64,000 nt of DNA from Streptomyces pilosus (lineage in GTDB: Bacteria; Actinomycetota; Actinomycetes; Streptomycetales; Streptomycetaceae), in NCBI RefSeq assembly GCF_014649835.1, contig NZ_BMTU01000009.1, forward strand, positions 1-64,000, written 5' to 3'. Below, in pieces: positions 44,734 to 53,486 of the stretch. Made by a program: the position numbers and the translations under genes. Numbering within the stretch: the stretch's first letter is position 1; each line of letters begins with the position of its first letter. The notes under the pieces are model-generated. The model made no database searches. It had not been told where the DNA came from and saw only the letters and a program-made list of their open reading frames with translations.

Positions 44734-46152
44734 GTGCCGTCGATGCTCGATGCGGTCGTGGTGGGGGCGGGGCCGAACGGGCTGACCGCCGCCGTGGAGC
44801 TGGCCCGGCGCGGCTTCTCGGTGGCCCTGTTCGAGGCGAAGGGCACCGTGGGCGGCGGCGCCCGCACCGAGGAACTCACCCTCCCCGGCTTCCGCCACGA
44901 CCCGTGCTCCGCCGCCCACCCCCTCGCCGTCAACTCGCCCGCGTTCCGCGCCCTCCCGCTGGAGCGCTACGGCCTGGAGTGGCTGCACGCGCCGCTGCCC
45001 ATGGCCCACCCGTTCCCGGACGGCACGGCGGCCGTGCTCTCCAGGTCGGTCGCCGAGACGGCCGCCTCCTTCGGGCCACGTGACGCCGGCGCGTACCGCC
45101 GCCTGGTCGAACCCTTCCTGCCCCGCTGGGACACCCTGGCCCGCGACTTCATGTCCCTGCCGCTGACCGCGCTGCCCCGCGACCCGGTCACCCTCGCCCG
45201 CTTCGGCCTCGTCGGGCTGCCCCCGTCGACCTGGCTCACCCGCCGTTTCCGCGACGAGCGGGCCCGCACCCTGTTCGCCGGTCTCGTCGCCCACGTCATG
45301 GCCCCCCTGAGCGGCTTCGCCACGGGCGCCGTCGGCCTGGTCTTCGCCCTCGCCGCGCACGCTCGCGGCTGGCCCGTCGCCCGCGGCGGCTCCCAGGCGC
45401 TCTCCGACGCCCTGGCCGCGTATCTGAAGGACCTCGGCGGCAGCGTGCACACCGACTACGAGGTCAAGCGGCTCGACGACCTGCCGCCCGCCCGCGCCTA
45501 CGTCTTCGACACCTCGCCCACCGCCCTCGCCCGCATCGCCGGCTTCGGCGACCACTACGCGGACTACCGCTACGGCCCCGGCGTCTTCAAGATCGATTAC
45601 GCCCTGGACGGGCCCGTCCCGTGGACCGCGCCCGAGGCCCGCACGGCCGGCACCGTGCAGATCGGTGCCGACAGCGGCGAGATCGCCGCCGCCCTGCGCG
45701 CCGCCTCCCGCGAGGGCCGGGCCCCCGACGCTCCCTTCCTCATCACGGTGCAGCCCGGTGTCGCCGACCCCACCCGCGCACCCGCCGGGAAACACGTCTT
45801 CTGGGCCTACGGCCACGTGCCGAACGGCTGGACCGGTGACCTCACCGACGCCGTCGAACGCCAACTGGAGCGCTACGCCCCCGGCTTCCGCGACCGCGTG
45901 CTGGCCCGGGCCACCGCGGGACCGCCCGAACTCGCGGCCCGCAACGCCAACTACGTCGGCGGCGACATCGCCACCGGCGCGGCCTCCGGCCTCCGGCTGC
46001 TGCTGCGCCCCAAGCTGTCCCTGTTCCCCTACGCCACCCCGCACCCGGCCGTCTTCATCTGCTCGTCGGCCACCCCGCCCGGCCCCGGCGTGCACGGCAT
46101 GTCGGGCCACAACGCGGCCAGGGCCGTCTGGAAGAGGCTGCGCCAGACATGA
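44734..46152 (+). CDS. Phytoene-desaturase-like NAD(P)/FAD-dependent oxidoreductase
   Basis: A 472-residue flavoprotein. The FAD-binding dinucleotide motif AVVVGAGPNGLTAAVELARR lies near the N-terminus, followed by the FEAKGTVGGGARTEE segment. The C-terminus has the second FAD contact in FICSSATPPGPGVHGMSGHNAA. This resembles the CrtI/PDSS-like pyridine nucleotide-disulfide oxidoreductase domain family, but no carotenoid genes are nearby, so the substrate is unknown. GTG 44734 has AAGGAG eight bases upstream. Its TGA overlaps the macrodomain start (ATGA). Confidence 0.85.
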   Translation: MPSMLDAVVVGAGPNGLTAAVELARRGFSVALFEAKGTVGGGARTEELTLPGFRHDPCSAAHPLAVNSPAFRALPLERYGLEWLHAPLPMAHPFPDGTAAVLSRSVAETAASFGPRDAGAYRRLVEPFLPRWDTLARDFMSLPLTALPRDPVTLARFGLVGLPPSTWLTRRFRDERARTLFAGLVAHVMAPLSGFATGAVGLVFALAAHARGWPVARGGSQALSDALAAYLKDLGGSVHTDYEVKRLDDLPPARAYVFDTSPTALARIAGFGDHYADYRYGPGVFKIDYALDGPVPWTAPEARTAGTVQIGADSGEIAAALRAASREGRAPDAPFLITVQPGVADPTRAPAGKHVFWAYGHVPNGWTGDLTDAVERQLERYAPGFRDRVLARATAGPPELAARNANYVGGDIATGAASGLRLLLRPKLSLFPYATPHPAVFICSSATPPGPGVHGMSGHNAARAVWKRLRQT

Positions 46153-46661
46153 CCGCCACGATCACCTTCGTCCGGGGCGACATCACCCGCCAGAGCGCCG
46201 ACGCGATCGTCAACGCGGCCAACTCCTCGCTGCTCGGCGGGGGAGGCGTGGACGGAGCCATCCACCGCCGGGGAGGCCCCGAGATCCTCGCCGCATGCCG
46301 CGCGCTCCGCGCCGCCCGGTACGGACGGGGCCTGCCCGTCGGGCAGGCGGTGGCCACCACCGCGGGCCGCCTCGACGCCCGCTGGGTGATCCACACCGTC
46401 GGCCCGGTCCACCAGGGGCCCGGCAGCGACCCCGCACCGCTCGCTTCCTGCTACCGGGAGTCGCTGCGCGTGGCCGGCGAACTGGGCGCCCGCACCGTCG
46501 CCTTCCCCGCGATCTCCACCGGCGTCTACCGCTGGCCGATGGACGACGCGGCCCGGATCGCGGTGGAGACGGTGCGGAACACGCCGACGGCCGTCGAGGA
46601 GGTGAGGTTCGTCCTCTTCGACGACCGGGCCTACGAGGCGTTCGCCGCGCAGGCGGGCTGA
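46149..46661 (+). CDS. Macrodomain protein, O-acetyl-ADP-ribose deacetylase-like (YmdB type)
   Basis: A 170-residue single macrodomain. It has ITFVRGDITRQSADAIVNAANSSLLGGGGVDGAIHRRGG with the catalytic-loop Asn and the Gly-rich NAANSSLLGGGGVD, then VIHTVGP, and AFPAISTGVYRWPMDDAA for the distal ribose/phosphate loop. MacroD/YmdB proteins hydrolyse O-acetyl-ADP-ribose or remove ADP-ribose from acidic residues. Its start overlaps the upstream flavoenzyme stop, so the two are co-translated. A sirtuin, NUDIX and ADP-ribosylglycohydrolase lie 9-11 kb to the right. Confidence 0.93.
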   Translation: MTATITFVRGDITRQSADAIVNAANSSLLGGGGVDGAIHRRGGPEILAACRALRAARYGRGLPVGQAVATTAGRLDARWVIHTVGPVHQGPGSDPAPLASCYRESLRVAGELGARTVAFPAISTGVYRWPMDDAARIAVETVRNTPTAVEEVRFVLFDDRAYEAFAAQAG

Positions 46662-46679
46662 GAACACGGTCCGCCCCCG

Positions 46680-47744
46680 TCACGTACGGCCGCCGCCGCC
46701 CTCCTCGAGCCGGTGGCGCCGCAGGCTCGCGCCCGGGGTGCCGCTGTCGGCCTCGGCGGCGTCCGCGAGGGCCTGGGCCGCCGCCTCGGCCGCCTGGGCC
46801 GTGTCCTCGGAGGCCCGGGTGGTGCTGTCGTCGGCCGACGGCTTCTCGCGGGTGGCCGGTGACGGCGGCAGCACCTCGGTGAAGGCCCTGGACACCCCCT
46901 GCAGGGCCGAGGTGATCTCGCTCGGGATCACCCAGAAGTTGTTGCCCGAACCCTGCGCGAGCTGCGGGAGCGCCTGCAGGTACTGGTAGGCCAGCAGCTT
47001 GGGATCGGGGTCGTTGCGGTGCACGGCCTGGAACACCTCGTCGATCGCACGGGACTGGCCCTCGGCCTCCAGGATCGCCGCCGTCCGGTTTCCCTCCGCG
47101 CGCAGGACGGCCGCCTGCTTGTCGCCCTCGGCGGTGAGGATCTTCGACTGGCGCTGCCCCTCGGCCCCCAGGATCGCGGCCCGCTTGTCCCGCTCGGCGC
47201 GCATCTGCTTCTGCATCGCCTCCTTGATGGACTGCGGAGGGTCGATCGCCTTGATCTCGACCCGGTTGACCCGCAGCCCCCACTTGCCGGTGGCCTCGTC
47301 CAGCACCCCGCGCAGCTGGCTGTTGATGGTGTCCCGTGAGGTGAGGGTCTTCTCCAGGTCCATGGACCCCACCACGTTGCGCAGGGTGGTGACGGTGAGC
47401 TGCTCGACGGCCTGGAGGAAGCTGGCGATCTCGTAGAAGGCCGCCCGCGGGTCGGTGACCTGGAAGTACAGCACGGTGTCGATCTCGACGACCAGGTTGT
47501 CCTCGGTGATGACCGGCTGCGGTTTGAACGACACCACCTGCTCCCGCAGGTCGATCAGCGGGTGCACCCGGTCGATGTAGGGGATGACGAGGCTGAGTCC
47601 GGGGGTGAGCGTGCGGTGGTAGCGGCCCAGCCGTTCGACGTTGCGGGCGCGGGCCTGCGGCACGATGCGGACCGCTCGCACGACGGTGAAGATCGCGAAC
47701 AGCGCGATGATCAGGCCGGCGATGAGAGGGGCGGAGATGTCCAT
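46680..47744 (-). CDS. SPFH/band 7 (stomatin/QmcA-like) membrane protein
   Basis: A 354-residue protein anchored by one N-terminal helix (PLIAGLIIALFAIFTVVRAV). An SPFH domain follows (residues 25-190, VERLGRYHRTLTPGLSLVIP, EIDTVLYFQVTDPRAAFYEI), then a long Ala/Glu/Lys helical coiled coil (195-260) and an Ala-rich tail. Such proteins oligomerise into membrane rings/microdomains and steady membrane proteases or transporters. The gene starts four bases after the NfeD-like gene stop, the classic partner pair. Confidence 0.92.
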   Translation of the reverse strand: MDISAPLIAGLIIALFAIFTVVRAVRIVPQARARNVERLGRYHRTLTPGLSLVIPYIDRVHPLIDLREQVVSFKPQPVITEDNLVVEIDTVLYFQVTDPRAAFYEIASFLQAVEQLTVTTLRNVVGSMDLEKTLTSRDTINSQLRGVLDEATGKWGLRVNRVEIKAIDPPQSIKEAMQKQMRAERDKRAAILGAEGQRQSKILTAEGDKQAAVLRAEGNRTAAILEAEGQSRAIDEVFQAVHRNDPDPKLLAYQYLQALPQLAQGSGNNFWVIPSEITSALQGVSRAFTEVLPPSPATREKPSADDSTTRASEDTAQAAEAAAQALADAAEADSGTPGASLRRHRLEEGGGGRT

Positions 47745-47748
47745 GGCT

Positions 47749-48180
47749 TCAGTCCCTGGGGTAGACGAGCGCGGTGGCGCCGCTGATCTCTATGACGTCG
47801 ACGGTCCTTCCCGTGCGGATGACCAGGGTTTCGTCGTAGCTGCGCGCCGTCCACTCCTCGCCGTCGATGCGGACCCTCCCGCCCGTCCCCGTCACCTCCG
47901 ACAGGACGTAGGCGGGCTTGCCGATCAGGGCGTCCGTGCCGAAGCGCATGGTCTGGGGCCGTTCCATGTGGCGCAGCGCGAGCGGACGGACGAACAGCAG
48001 CGTGCCGGTGGCCACCAGGGCGTACACCAGGAGCTGGAGCCAGAGCGGCAGCCCGGCCGCGGCGACTCCCGCGGTGGCCAGCGCGGCCGCGCTCAGCATC
48101 CCGAGCGCGGCGGTCAGAGTGAAGATCTCCGCCACGGCCAGCACGGCCGCGACGATCAGCCAGATCAGCCAGGGATCCAT
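47749..48180 (-). CDS. NfeD-family membrane protein
   Basis: A 143-residue protein with about three to four hydrophobic helices (WLIWLIVAAVLAVAEIFTLT, LQLLVYALVATGTLLF) and a C-terminal OB-fold domain of about 60 residues (LIGKPAYVLSEVTGTGGRVR, EWTARSYDETLVIRTG). This is the short NfeD form that partners SPFH proteins. ATG 48180 follows AGAAGAGGCG. It leads the two-gene operon with the SPFH gene. Confidence 0.9.
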   Translation of the reverse strand: MDPWLIWLIVAAVLAVAEIFTLTAALGMLSAAALATAGVAAAGLPLWLQLLVYALVATGTLLFVRPLALRHMERPQTMRFGTDALIGKPAYVLSEVTGTGGRVRIDGEEWTARSYDETLVIRTGRTVDVIEISGATALVYPRD

Positions 48181-48501
48181 GACGCGCCTCTTCTCACCGG
48201 TGCGGGGTCGAGGGCCAGACCTTTGCTCCCACTTTAGGTGCGGGCGGGCCGGGTTCCGAGGGGTGTGCGTCAGGATGCCCGCCCCGGCCGGGCAACCATC
48301 AGGACCGCACAAATCCGGACGGGATCATTGCTTCGGTTGTGTTCGAGTCCTAGGGTGTGGCTGGCTCAGTAGTCGCTCCGTCACCAACCGTCGTGGTTCC
48401 TCCCCGGAGCACCGTCCCCCGCCCGGCGACGCGGCGACGGGGGGATCCGACGCGCCCTCAGTCCGCGCAGCGCCCTGTCGTACCGAGGAAGGCCACGGTC
48501 C
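48181..48501. other. 321-base divergent regulatory region between nfeD-like and beta-galactosidase genes
   Basis: No gene seen. A clear rightward promoter is at 48328-48356. The leader between its start (about 48363) and ATG 48502 is about 140 bases, long enough to hold regulatory structure, though no operator palindrome of note is seen. Confidence 0.5.
48328..48356 (+). promoter_or_regulatory. Promoter of the beta-galactosidase gene
   Basis: TTGCTT (48328-48333), 17-base spacer, TAGGGT (48351-48356): a near-consensus Streptomyces HrdB promoter pointing at the gene at 48502. Confidence 0.6.
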
Positions 48502-51500
48502 ATGCCGCACCCCCACGTGTCTCCCGCCGACCGGCCCACCCGCCCCGCCCGGCCGGTCGTCAGCCGCCGCCGTCTCCTGGAGTCCGGCGCCGCCGTCCTC
48601 GGCGCCCTCGCCCTGTCCAGCCCGCCGGGCGCCGCGCACGCGGCGGCCGGCCGGCGGGCCGCGGCCGACGCGCCCCCGGAGTGGAACGACTTCGGTGTCT
48701 TCACCGTCGGCACCCAGCCGCCGCACACCACGCTCATGCCGTACGCCGACCTGAGTCAGGCACTCGCCGGCGACCGCACCCGCTCGCCCTACCGGCTGAG
48801 CCTGGACGGCACCTGGAAGTTCGCCTACGCCGACCGCCCCGACGACCGGGACCCCGACTTCCACCGCACGGACACCGACGACAGCGACTGGGAGACCCTC
48901 CCGGTGCCGTCCGTGTGGCAGCTGCACGGCCACGACTTCCCGATCTACCTGAACATCACCTACCCCTACTGGGGCCCCAACGGACGCGGCGAGGACCCCC
49001 AGCCGCCCGCCGCCCCCACCCGCTACAACCCGGTCGGCCAGTACCGGCGCACCTTCACCGTCCCGCGCGACTGGGCGGGCCGCCGCACCCTCCTGCACTT
49101 CGAGGGCGTCAAGTCCGCCCACTACGTGTGGATCAACGGCGAACTCGTCGGCTACGACGAGGACTCCTACACGCCCTCCGAGTACGACATCACCGACCGT
49201 CTGAAGCCCGGCACCAACCAGATCGCCGTGGAGGTGTACCGCTACGCGGACGGCGACTGGCTGGAGGACCAGGACATGATCCGGCTGAGCGGCATCTTCC
49301 GCCCGGTCCACCTCTACTCCGTCCCGGCCGTGCACCTGCGCGACTTCAAGCTGGACACCCCGCTGGACGACAGCTACTCGGCCGCCGAGCTGGCGGTCAC
49401 CGCGAGCGTCCGCGCCGTCGGCGAGGCCGGGAGCGGCCGGTACACCGTGGAAACGCAGTTGTACGACGCGCGCGGCCACGCCGTCTGGTCCCGCCCGCTC
49501 CAGCAGACCGCCGACCTCGCCGCGGCCCCCGCCGGAGCGGACGTCACCGTGCGGGCCTCGAAGGCCGTGGCCGCGCCGAGGCTGTGGTCGGCCGAGCAGC
49601 CGTACCTCTACACGGCCGTCCTCCGGCTCCGCGACCCGGCCGGCGAGGTGGTGGAGATTCTGTCCCACCGGGTGGGCTTCCGCGAGTTCGCGATCCGGGA
49701 CGGGCTGATGCGGATCAACGGCCGGCCCGTCTCGTTCCGCGGCACCAACCGCCACGAGATGCACCCGGCCCGCGGCACCGCCCTCACCCGCGAGGACCTG
49801 GTCGAGGACATCCGCCTCATCAAGCGGACGAACATCAACTCCGTCCGCACCTCGCACTACCCGAACAACCCGCTGTGGTACGAACTCGCCGACGAGTACG
49901 GCCTCTACCTCGTCGACGAGACCAACCTCGAGACCCACGGCATCCGTTCCGAGTACCCCGGCAGCCACCCCGGGTGGACGGCGGCCTGCGTCGCCCGCGC
50001 CCGGAACATGGTGCACCGCGACAAGAACCACCCCTCGGTGGTCATCTGGTCGCTCGGCAACGAGGCCGGAGGCGGCAGCACCTTCACCGCGATGCACGAC
50101 TGGATCCGCTCCTACGACCCCACCCGCGTCATCCAGTACGAGGGCGACGACCGCCCCGGCGTGAGCGACATCCGCTCCCGCATGTACGAGAGCCCGGCAC
50201 GGGTCGAGGAGCGCGCCCGGGACACCACCGACACCCGCCCGTACGTCATGATCGAGTACTCCCACGCGATGGGGAACTCCAACGGAAACTTCCGGAAGTA
50301 CTGGGACGTCGTCCGCCGCCATGACGTCCTCCAGGGCGGCTGGATCTGGGACTTCGCCGACCAGTCCCTCCACACGCCGGTCCCGGCCCGCACCCTGCTC
50401 ACCGAGTCGGGCCCGGCCGGCCTGCGCGGCGAGATCCTCGCCACCCGCGGCACCCTCGACCGCGACCGGGGCCTGTCCGGCATCACGGTCTTCGAACGCG
50501 ACGACAGCCTCGACCTCACCGGCTCCCTCACCCTGGAGGCCTGGATCACCCCGGACGTGCTCGGCTACCACCAGCCCGTCATCGCCAAGGGCGACACCCA
50601 GTACGCGCTGAAACAGACCGACCGCAGGCTGGAGTTCTTCATCCACGCCGACGGCCAGTGGATCGCCGCCAACTGGACGCTGCCGGACGGCTGGACCGGC
50701 CGCGAACACCACGTCGCCGGGGTCTTCGACGCCGACGCCGGGACCCTGAGTCTGTACGCCGACGGCGCGCTGCGGGCCACCCGCGCCACCGACCGGCGGC
50801 CCAGCAGCAACACGGCCCCCCTCTCCCTCGCCTCCGACGCCGACAACCAGACCCGCGAGTTCAGCGGCACCCTCCGCCGCGCCCGCGTCTACGCCCGCGC
50901 CCTCACCGCCGCCGAACTGGCCGACGACGGCCGCGGGCCCGGCGACGACGGCGTACGGTTCTGGTTCGACGCCGCCACCGTCCGGACCGAGCGGAAGCGT
51001 CCCGCCGCCAGGACGTTCCTCGCCTACGGCGGCGACTGGGGCGACAACCCCAACGACGGAGCGTTCGTCGCGGACGGCATCGTCACCGCCGACCGCGCCC
51101 ACACCGGCAAGGCGGCCGAGGTCAAACGCGTCTACCAGGCGATCCACGCCGCCCCGGGCGCCCGGCCGGGGGACGTCACCCTCACCAACGAATACCTGTT
51201 CACCCACCTGCACGACCTCGACGGACGCTGGGAACTCGCCGTCGACGGCCACGTCGTACGGCGCGGACGGCTCACCCGGGACCAGCTCGACGTGCCCCCG
51301 CGGTCCACCAAGGACATCACCCTGCCCGTACGCCTCCCCGCGGACCCGGAGCCGGGCACCGAGTACTTCCTCCACCTCGCCTTCACCACGAAGGAGTCCA
51401 CGAAGTGGGCGGAGGCCGGCTTCGAGGTGGCCCGGCAGCAGCTCCCGCTCGACGCCGGCAGCCCGGCCGTGACACCGGCGCCCCTGCGGAGCGTTCCGCA

Positions 51501-52413
51501 ACTGCGGCACGAGGAGCGGGAGAAGGACATCCGGATCACCGGCAGGGACTTCTCGGTCACCGTCGACAGGACCAGCGGCTCCCTCACCTCCTACGAGGCG
51601 CACGGCATCCCCCTCGTCACCTCGGGCCCCGTGCCCAACTTCTGGCGGGCGCCCACCGACAACGACCGCGGCAACGGCCAGCACCTGCGCAACCGGACCT
51701 GGCGCGACGCCGGCGCCCGGCGCGAGGTCACGGACGTCGCCGTACGGGTCCTCGGCGACCGGGCCGTCGCGATCACGGTCCGCGGCACCCTGCCCACCAC
51801 CGTCGCCTCCACCTACACCACGCGGTACACGGTCTTCGGCAACGGCGAGATCAAGGTCGACAACACCCTCCACCCGGGCGCCGCGACCCTGCCGTACCTC
51901 CCCGAGGTCGGCACCCTGCTGTTCCTGCCGCGCCGCCTGGACCGCCTGCACTACTACGGCCGCGGCCCGGAGGAGAACCACTGGGACCGCAACACCGGCA
52001 CCGACGTGGGCCGGTACACCTCCACCGTGGCCGGCCAGTGGACCCCGTACATCCGCCCGCAGGAGAACGGCAACAAGACCGACGTCCGCTGGGCCGCCCT
52101 GACCGACGGCCGGGGACGCGGCCTGCTGGTGTCGGGCGAACCCCTCCTGGAGATCAACGCCTCGCACTTCACCCCGGAGGACCTGTCGGCCGGGGTCCGC
52201 CACGACTACCAGCTGACCCCGCGGGACGCCGTCGTCCTGCGGGTCAACCACCGGCAGATGGGCGTGGGCGGCGACGACAGCTGGGGCGCCCACACCCACG
52301 ACGAGTACAAGCTCTTCGCCGACCGCGACTACGCCTACACCTACCGGCTGCGCCCGCTGACCGACGTGAAGGCGGCGACGGCGGCCGCACGCCGGCCCAC
52401 CGCGACCGAATGA
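48502..52413 (+). CDS. Secreted GH2 beta-galactosidase with LamG-type insert
   Basis: A 1303-residue exported glycosidase. Residues 1-50 are a Tat-type signal (VSRRRLLESGAAVLGALAL). In order come the GH2 sugar-binding domain (about 80-260), Ig-like domain (260-390), TIM barrel (390-650) with acid/base Glu521 (SLGNEAGG) and nucleophile Glu585 (MIEYSHAMGNSNG), a concanavalin-like LamG domain (about 660-810; GSLTLEAWITPDV, REHHVAGVFDADAGTL), a DUF4981-like region, and the beta-galactosidase small-chain domain (about 1000-1290; NFWRAPTDNDRGNG). It probably removes beta-galactose from extracellular glycans. This fits with the sialidase 11 kb away, since sialic acid often caps galactose; no operon links them. 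Confidence 0.92.
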   Translation: MPHPHVSPADRPTRPARPVVSRRRLLESGAAVLGALALSSPPGAAHAAAGRRAAADAPPEWNDFGVFTVGTQPPHTTLMPYADLSQALAGDRTRSPYRLSLDGTWKFAYADRPDDRDPDFHRTDTDDSDWETLPVPSVWQLHGHDFPIYLNITYPYWGPNGRGEDPQPPAAPTRYNPVGQYRRTFTVPRDWAGRRTLLHFEGVKSAHYVWINGELVGYDEDSYTPSEYDITDRLKPGTNQIAVEVYRYADGDWLEDQDMIRLSGIFRPVHLYSVPAVHLRDFKLDTPLDDSYSAAELAVTASVRAVGEAGSGRYTVETQLYDARGHAVWSRPLQQTADLAAAPAGADVTVRASKAVAAPRLWSAEQPYLYTAVLRLRDPAGEVVEILSHRVGFREFAIRDGLMRINGRPVSFRGTNRHEMHPARGTALTREDLVEDIRLIKRTNINSVRTSHYPNNPLWYELADEYGLYLVDETNLETHGIRSEYPGSHPGWTAACVARARNMVHRDKNHPSVVIWSLGNEAGGGSTFTAMHDWIRSYDPTRVIQYEGDDRPGVSDIRSRMYESPARVEERARDTTDTRPYVMIEYSHAMGNSNGNFRKYWDVVRRHDVLQGGWIWDFADQSLHTPVPARTLLTESGPAGLRGEILATRGTLDRDRGLSGITVFERDDSLDLTGSLTLEAWITPDVLGYHQPVIAKGDTQYALKQTDRRLEFFIHADGQWIAANWTLPDGWTGREHHVAGVFDADAGTLSLYADGALRATRATDRRPSSNTAPLSLASDADNQTREFSGTLRRARVYARALTAAELADDGRGPGDDGVRFWFDAATVRTERKRPAARTFLAYGGDWGDNPNDGAFVADGIVTADRAHTGKAAEVKRVYQAIHAAPGARPGDVTLTNEYLFTHLHDLDGRWELAVDGHVVRRGRLTRDQLDVPPRSTKDITLPVRLPADPEPGTEYFLHLAFTTKESTKWAEAGFEVARQQLPLDAGSPAVTPAPLRSVPQLRHEEREKDIRITGRDFSVTVDRTSGSLTSYEAHGIPLVTSGPVPNFWRAPTDNDRGNGQHLRNRTWRDAGARREVTDVAVRVLGDRAVAITVRGTLPTTVASTYTTRYTVFGNGEIKVDNTLHPGAATLPYLPEVGTLLFLPRRLDRLHYYGRGPEENHWDRNTGTDVGRYTSTVAGQWTPYIRPQENGNKTDVRWAALTDGRGRGLLVSGEPLLEINASHFTPEDLSAGVRHDYQLTPRDAVVLRVNHRQMGVGGDDSWGAHTHDEYKLFADRDYAYTYRLRPLTDVKAATAAARRPTATE

Positions 52414-52453
52414 GGAGGTCACACCCGCCGGAGCCCGGGGTATCCGGGCTCCC

Positions 52454-53308
52454 ATGGGTGACATTCTGGTCGGGGCATGTTCGTGGACGGACCGTCAACT
52501 CGTCACGAGCGGCTGGTATCCGCGCGGACGGCGGGACGCCGAGGGCCGGCTGCGGCACTACGCCTCCCGGCTGCCCGTCGTCGAAGTGGACTCCGGCTAC
52601 TACGCGTTGCCCCGCCGCCGCAACAGCGAACTGTGGGTGGAGCGCACACCGGACGGGTTCCGGTTCGACGTCAAGGCGTTCTCCCTGCTCACCGGCCACC
52701 CCACACCGCAGCGCGCACTGCCCGCTGACCTGCGGGGCCGGGCCGTGGACGACGCGCTGCTGGACGAGGTGTGGGAGAGGTTCGCGGACGCGGTCGAGCC
52801 GCTGCGCGCCGCCGGGCGGCTGGGCACCATACTGTTCCAGTTCCCGCCCTGGTTCGCGCCCGGATCCACCGCCGAGCGGACCCTCGAGGACTGCGCGCGG
52901 CGTACGGCCGGCTGGCCGCTCGCCGTCGAGTTCCGGCACCCGGCGTGGTGGGGGGCCGACCGAGCCGACGACACCCGCGCGCTGCTGTCCGCCCTGGGCG
53001 CCACCGCCGTCGGCGTGGACATGGCGCAGGGACTCACCGGTTCCCTGCCGCCCCTCGCGCCCGTCAGCCGGCCCGGGCTCGCCGTCGTGCGGTTCCACGG
53101 ACGCAGCCCGGCCTGGGGGAGGGGCAGCAAGGAGGACCGCTTCCGCCACGACTACGAGGTGAGCGAACTCGCCGCCTGGGTGCCCCGGCTGCGGCGCGCG
53201 GCACGACGGGCCGGCGAACTGCACGTCCTGTTCAACAACTGCTGCGCGGACGCCGCCGTCCGCGCCGCCGAGACCATGCGCGGCCTGCTCACCCGGCCGG
53301 ACCGCTGA
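52454..53308 (+). CDS. DUF72 (YecE-like) TIM-barrel protein
   Basis: A 284-residue protein with the DUF72 pattern: ILVGACSWTDR at the start, VEVDSGYYALPRRRNSELWVERTPDGFRF, ILFQFPPWF, AVEFRHPAWW, VVRFHGRS and the closing HVLFNNCCADAAVRAAETM. DUF72 proteins are widespread monomeric barrels of unknown reaction. ATG 52454 follows the beta-galactosidase stop by 40 bases and could be read through from it. A GC-rich tandem-repeat spacer follows. Confidence 0.9.
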   Translation: MGDILVGACSWTDRQLVTSGWYPRGRRDAEGRLRHYASRLPVVEVDSGYYALPRRRNSELWVERTPDGFRFDVKAFSLLTGHPTPQRALPADLRGRAVDDALLDEVWERFADAVEPLRAAGRLGTILFQFPPWFAPGSTAERTLEDCARRTAGWPLAVEFRHPAWWGADRADDTRALLSALGATAVGVDMAQGLTGSLPPLAPVSRPGLAVVRFHGRSPAWGRGSKEDRFRHDYEVSELAAWVPRLRRAARRAGELHVLFNNCCADAAVRAAETMRGLLTRPDR

Positions 53309-53335
53309 GCGTCTCCCGGGACGCGGGCTCCTCTG

Positions 53336-53415
53336 CCGGCCGCGGAGCCCGGCCGCGGAACCCGGCCGCGGAGCCCGGCCGCCGTGCGATCCGGGCCACC
53401 GTGCGATCCGGGCCG
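53336..53415. repeat. Two adjoining short tandem repeats
   Basis: A 13-bp unit (CCGGCCGCGGAGC, with one G-to-A change in the second copy) occurs 3.7 times at 53336-53383. It runs straight into a 17-bp unit (CCGTGCGATCCGGGCCA/G) repeated twice at 53382-53415. The array fills most of the gap between the DUF72 and AdaA-AlkA genes. It may contain a terminator, since CCGGCCG units can pair, and should be length-variable. Confidence 0.85.
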
Positions 53416-53486
53416 CCGCAGTACGCGGCACGTCGATGTCGGATTCTCGCCAGACCGCGGGCTCCGCCGTGCCCGATCCTTGAGGC

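Noticed and set aside
48325..52464. 1379-codon minus-strand open frame
   Set aside because: It mirrors the GH2 beta-galactosidase in the opposite strand; Val/Gly/Ala-rich translation without motifs is the usual shadow of a high-GC gene.
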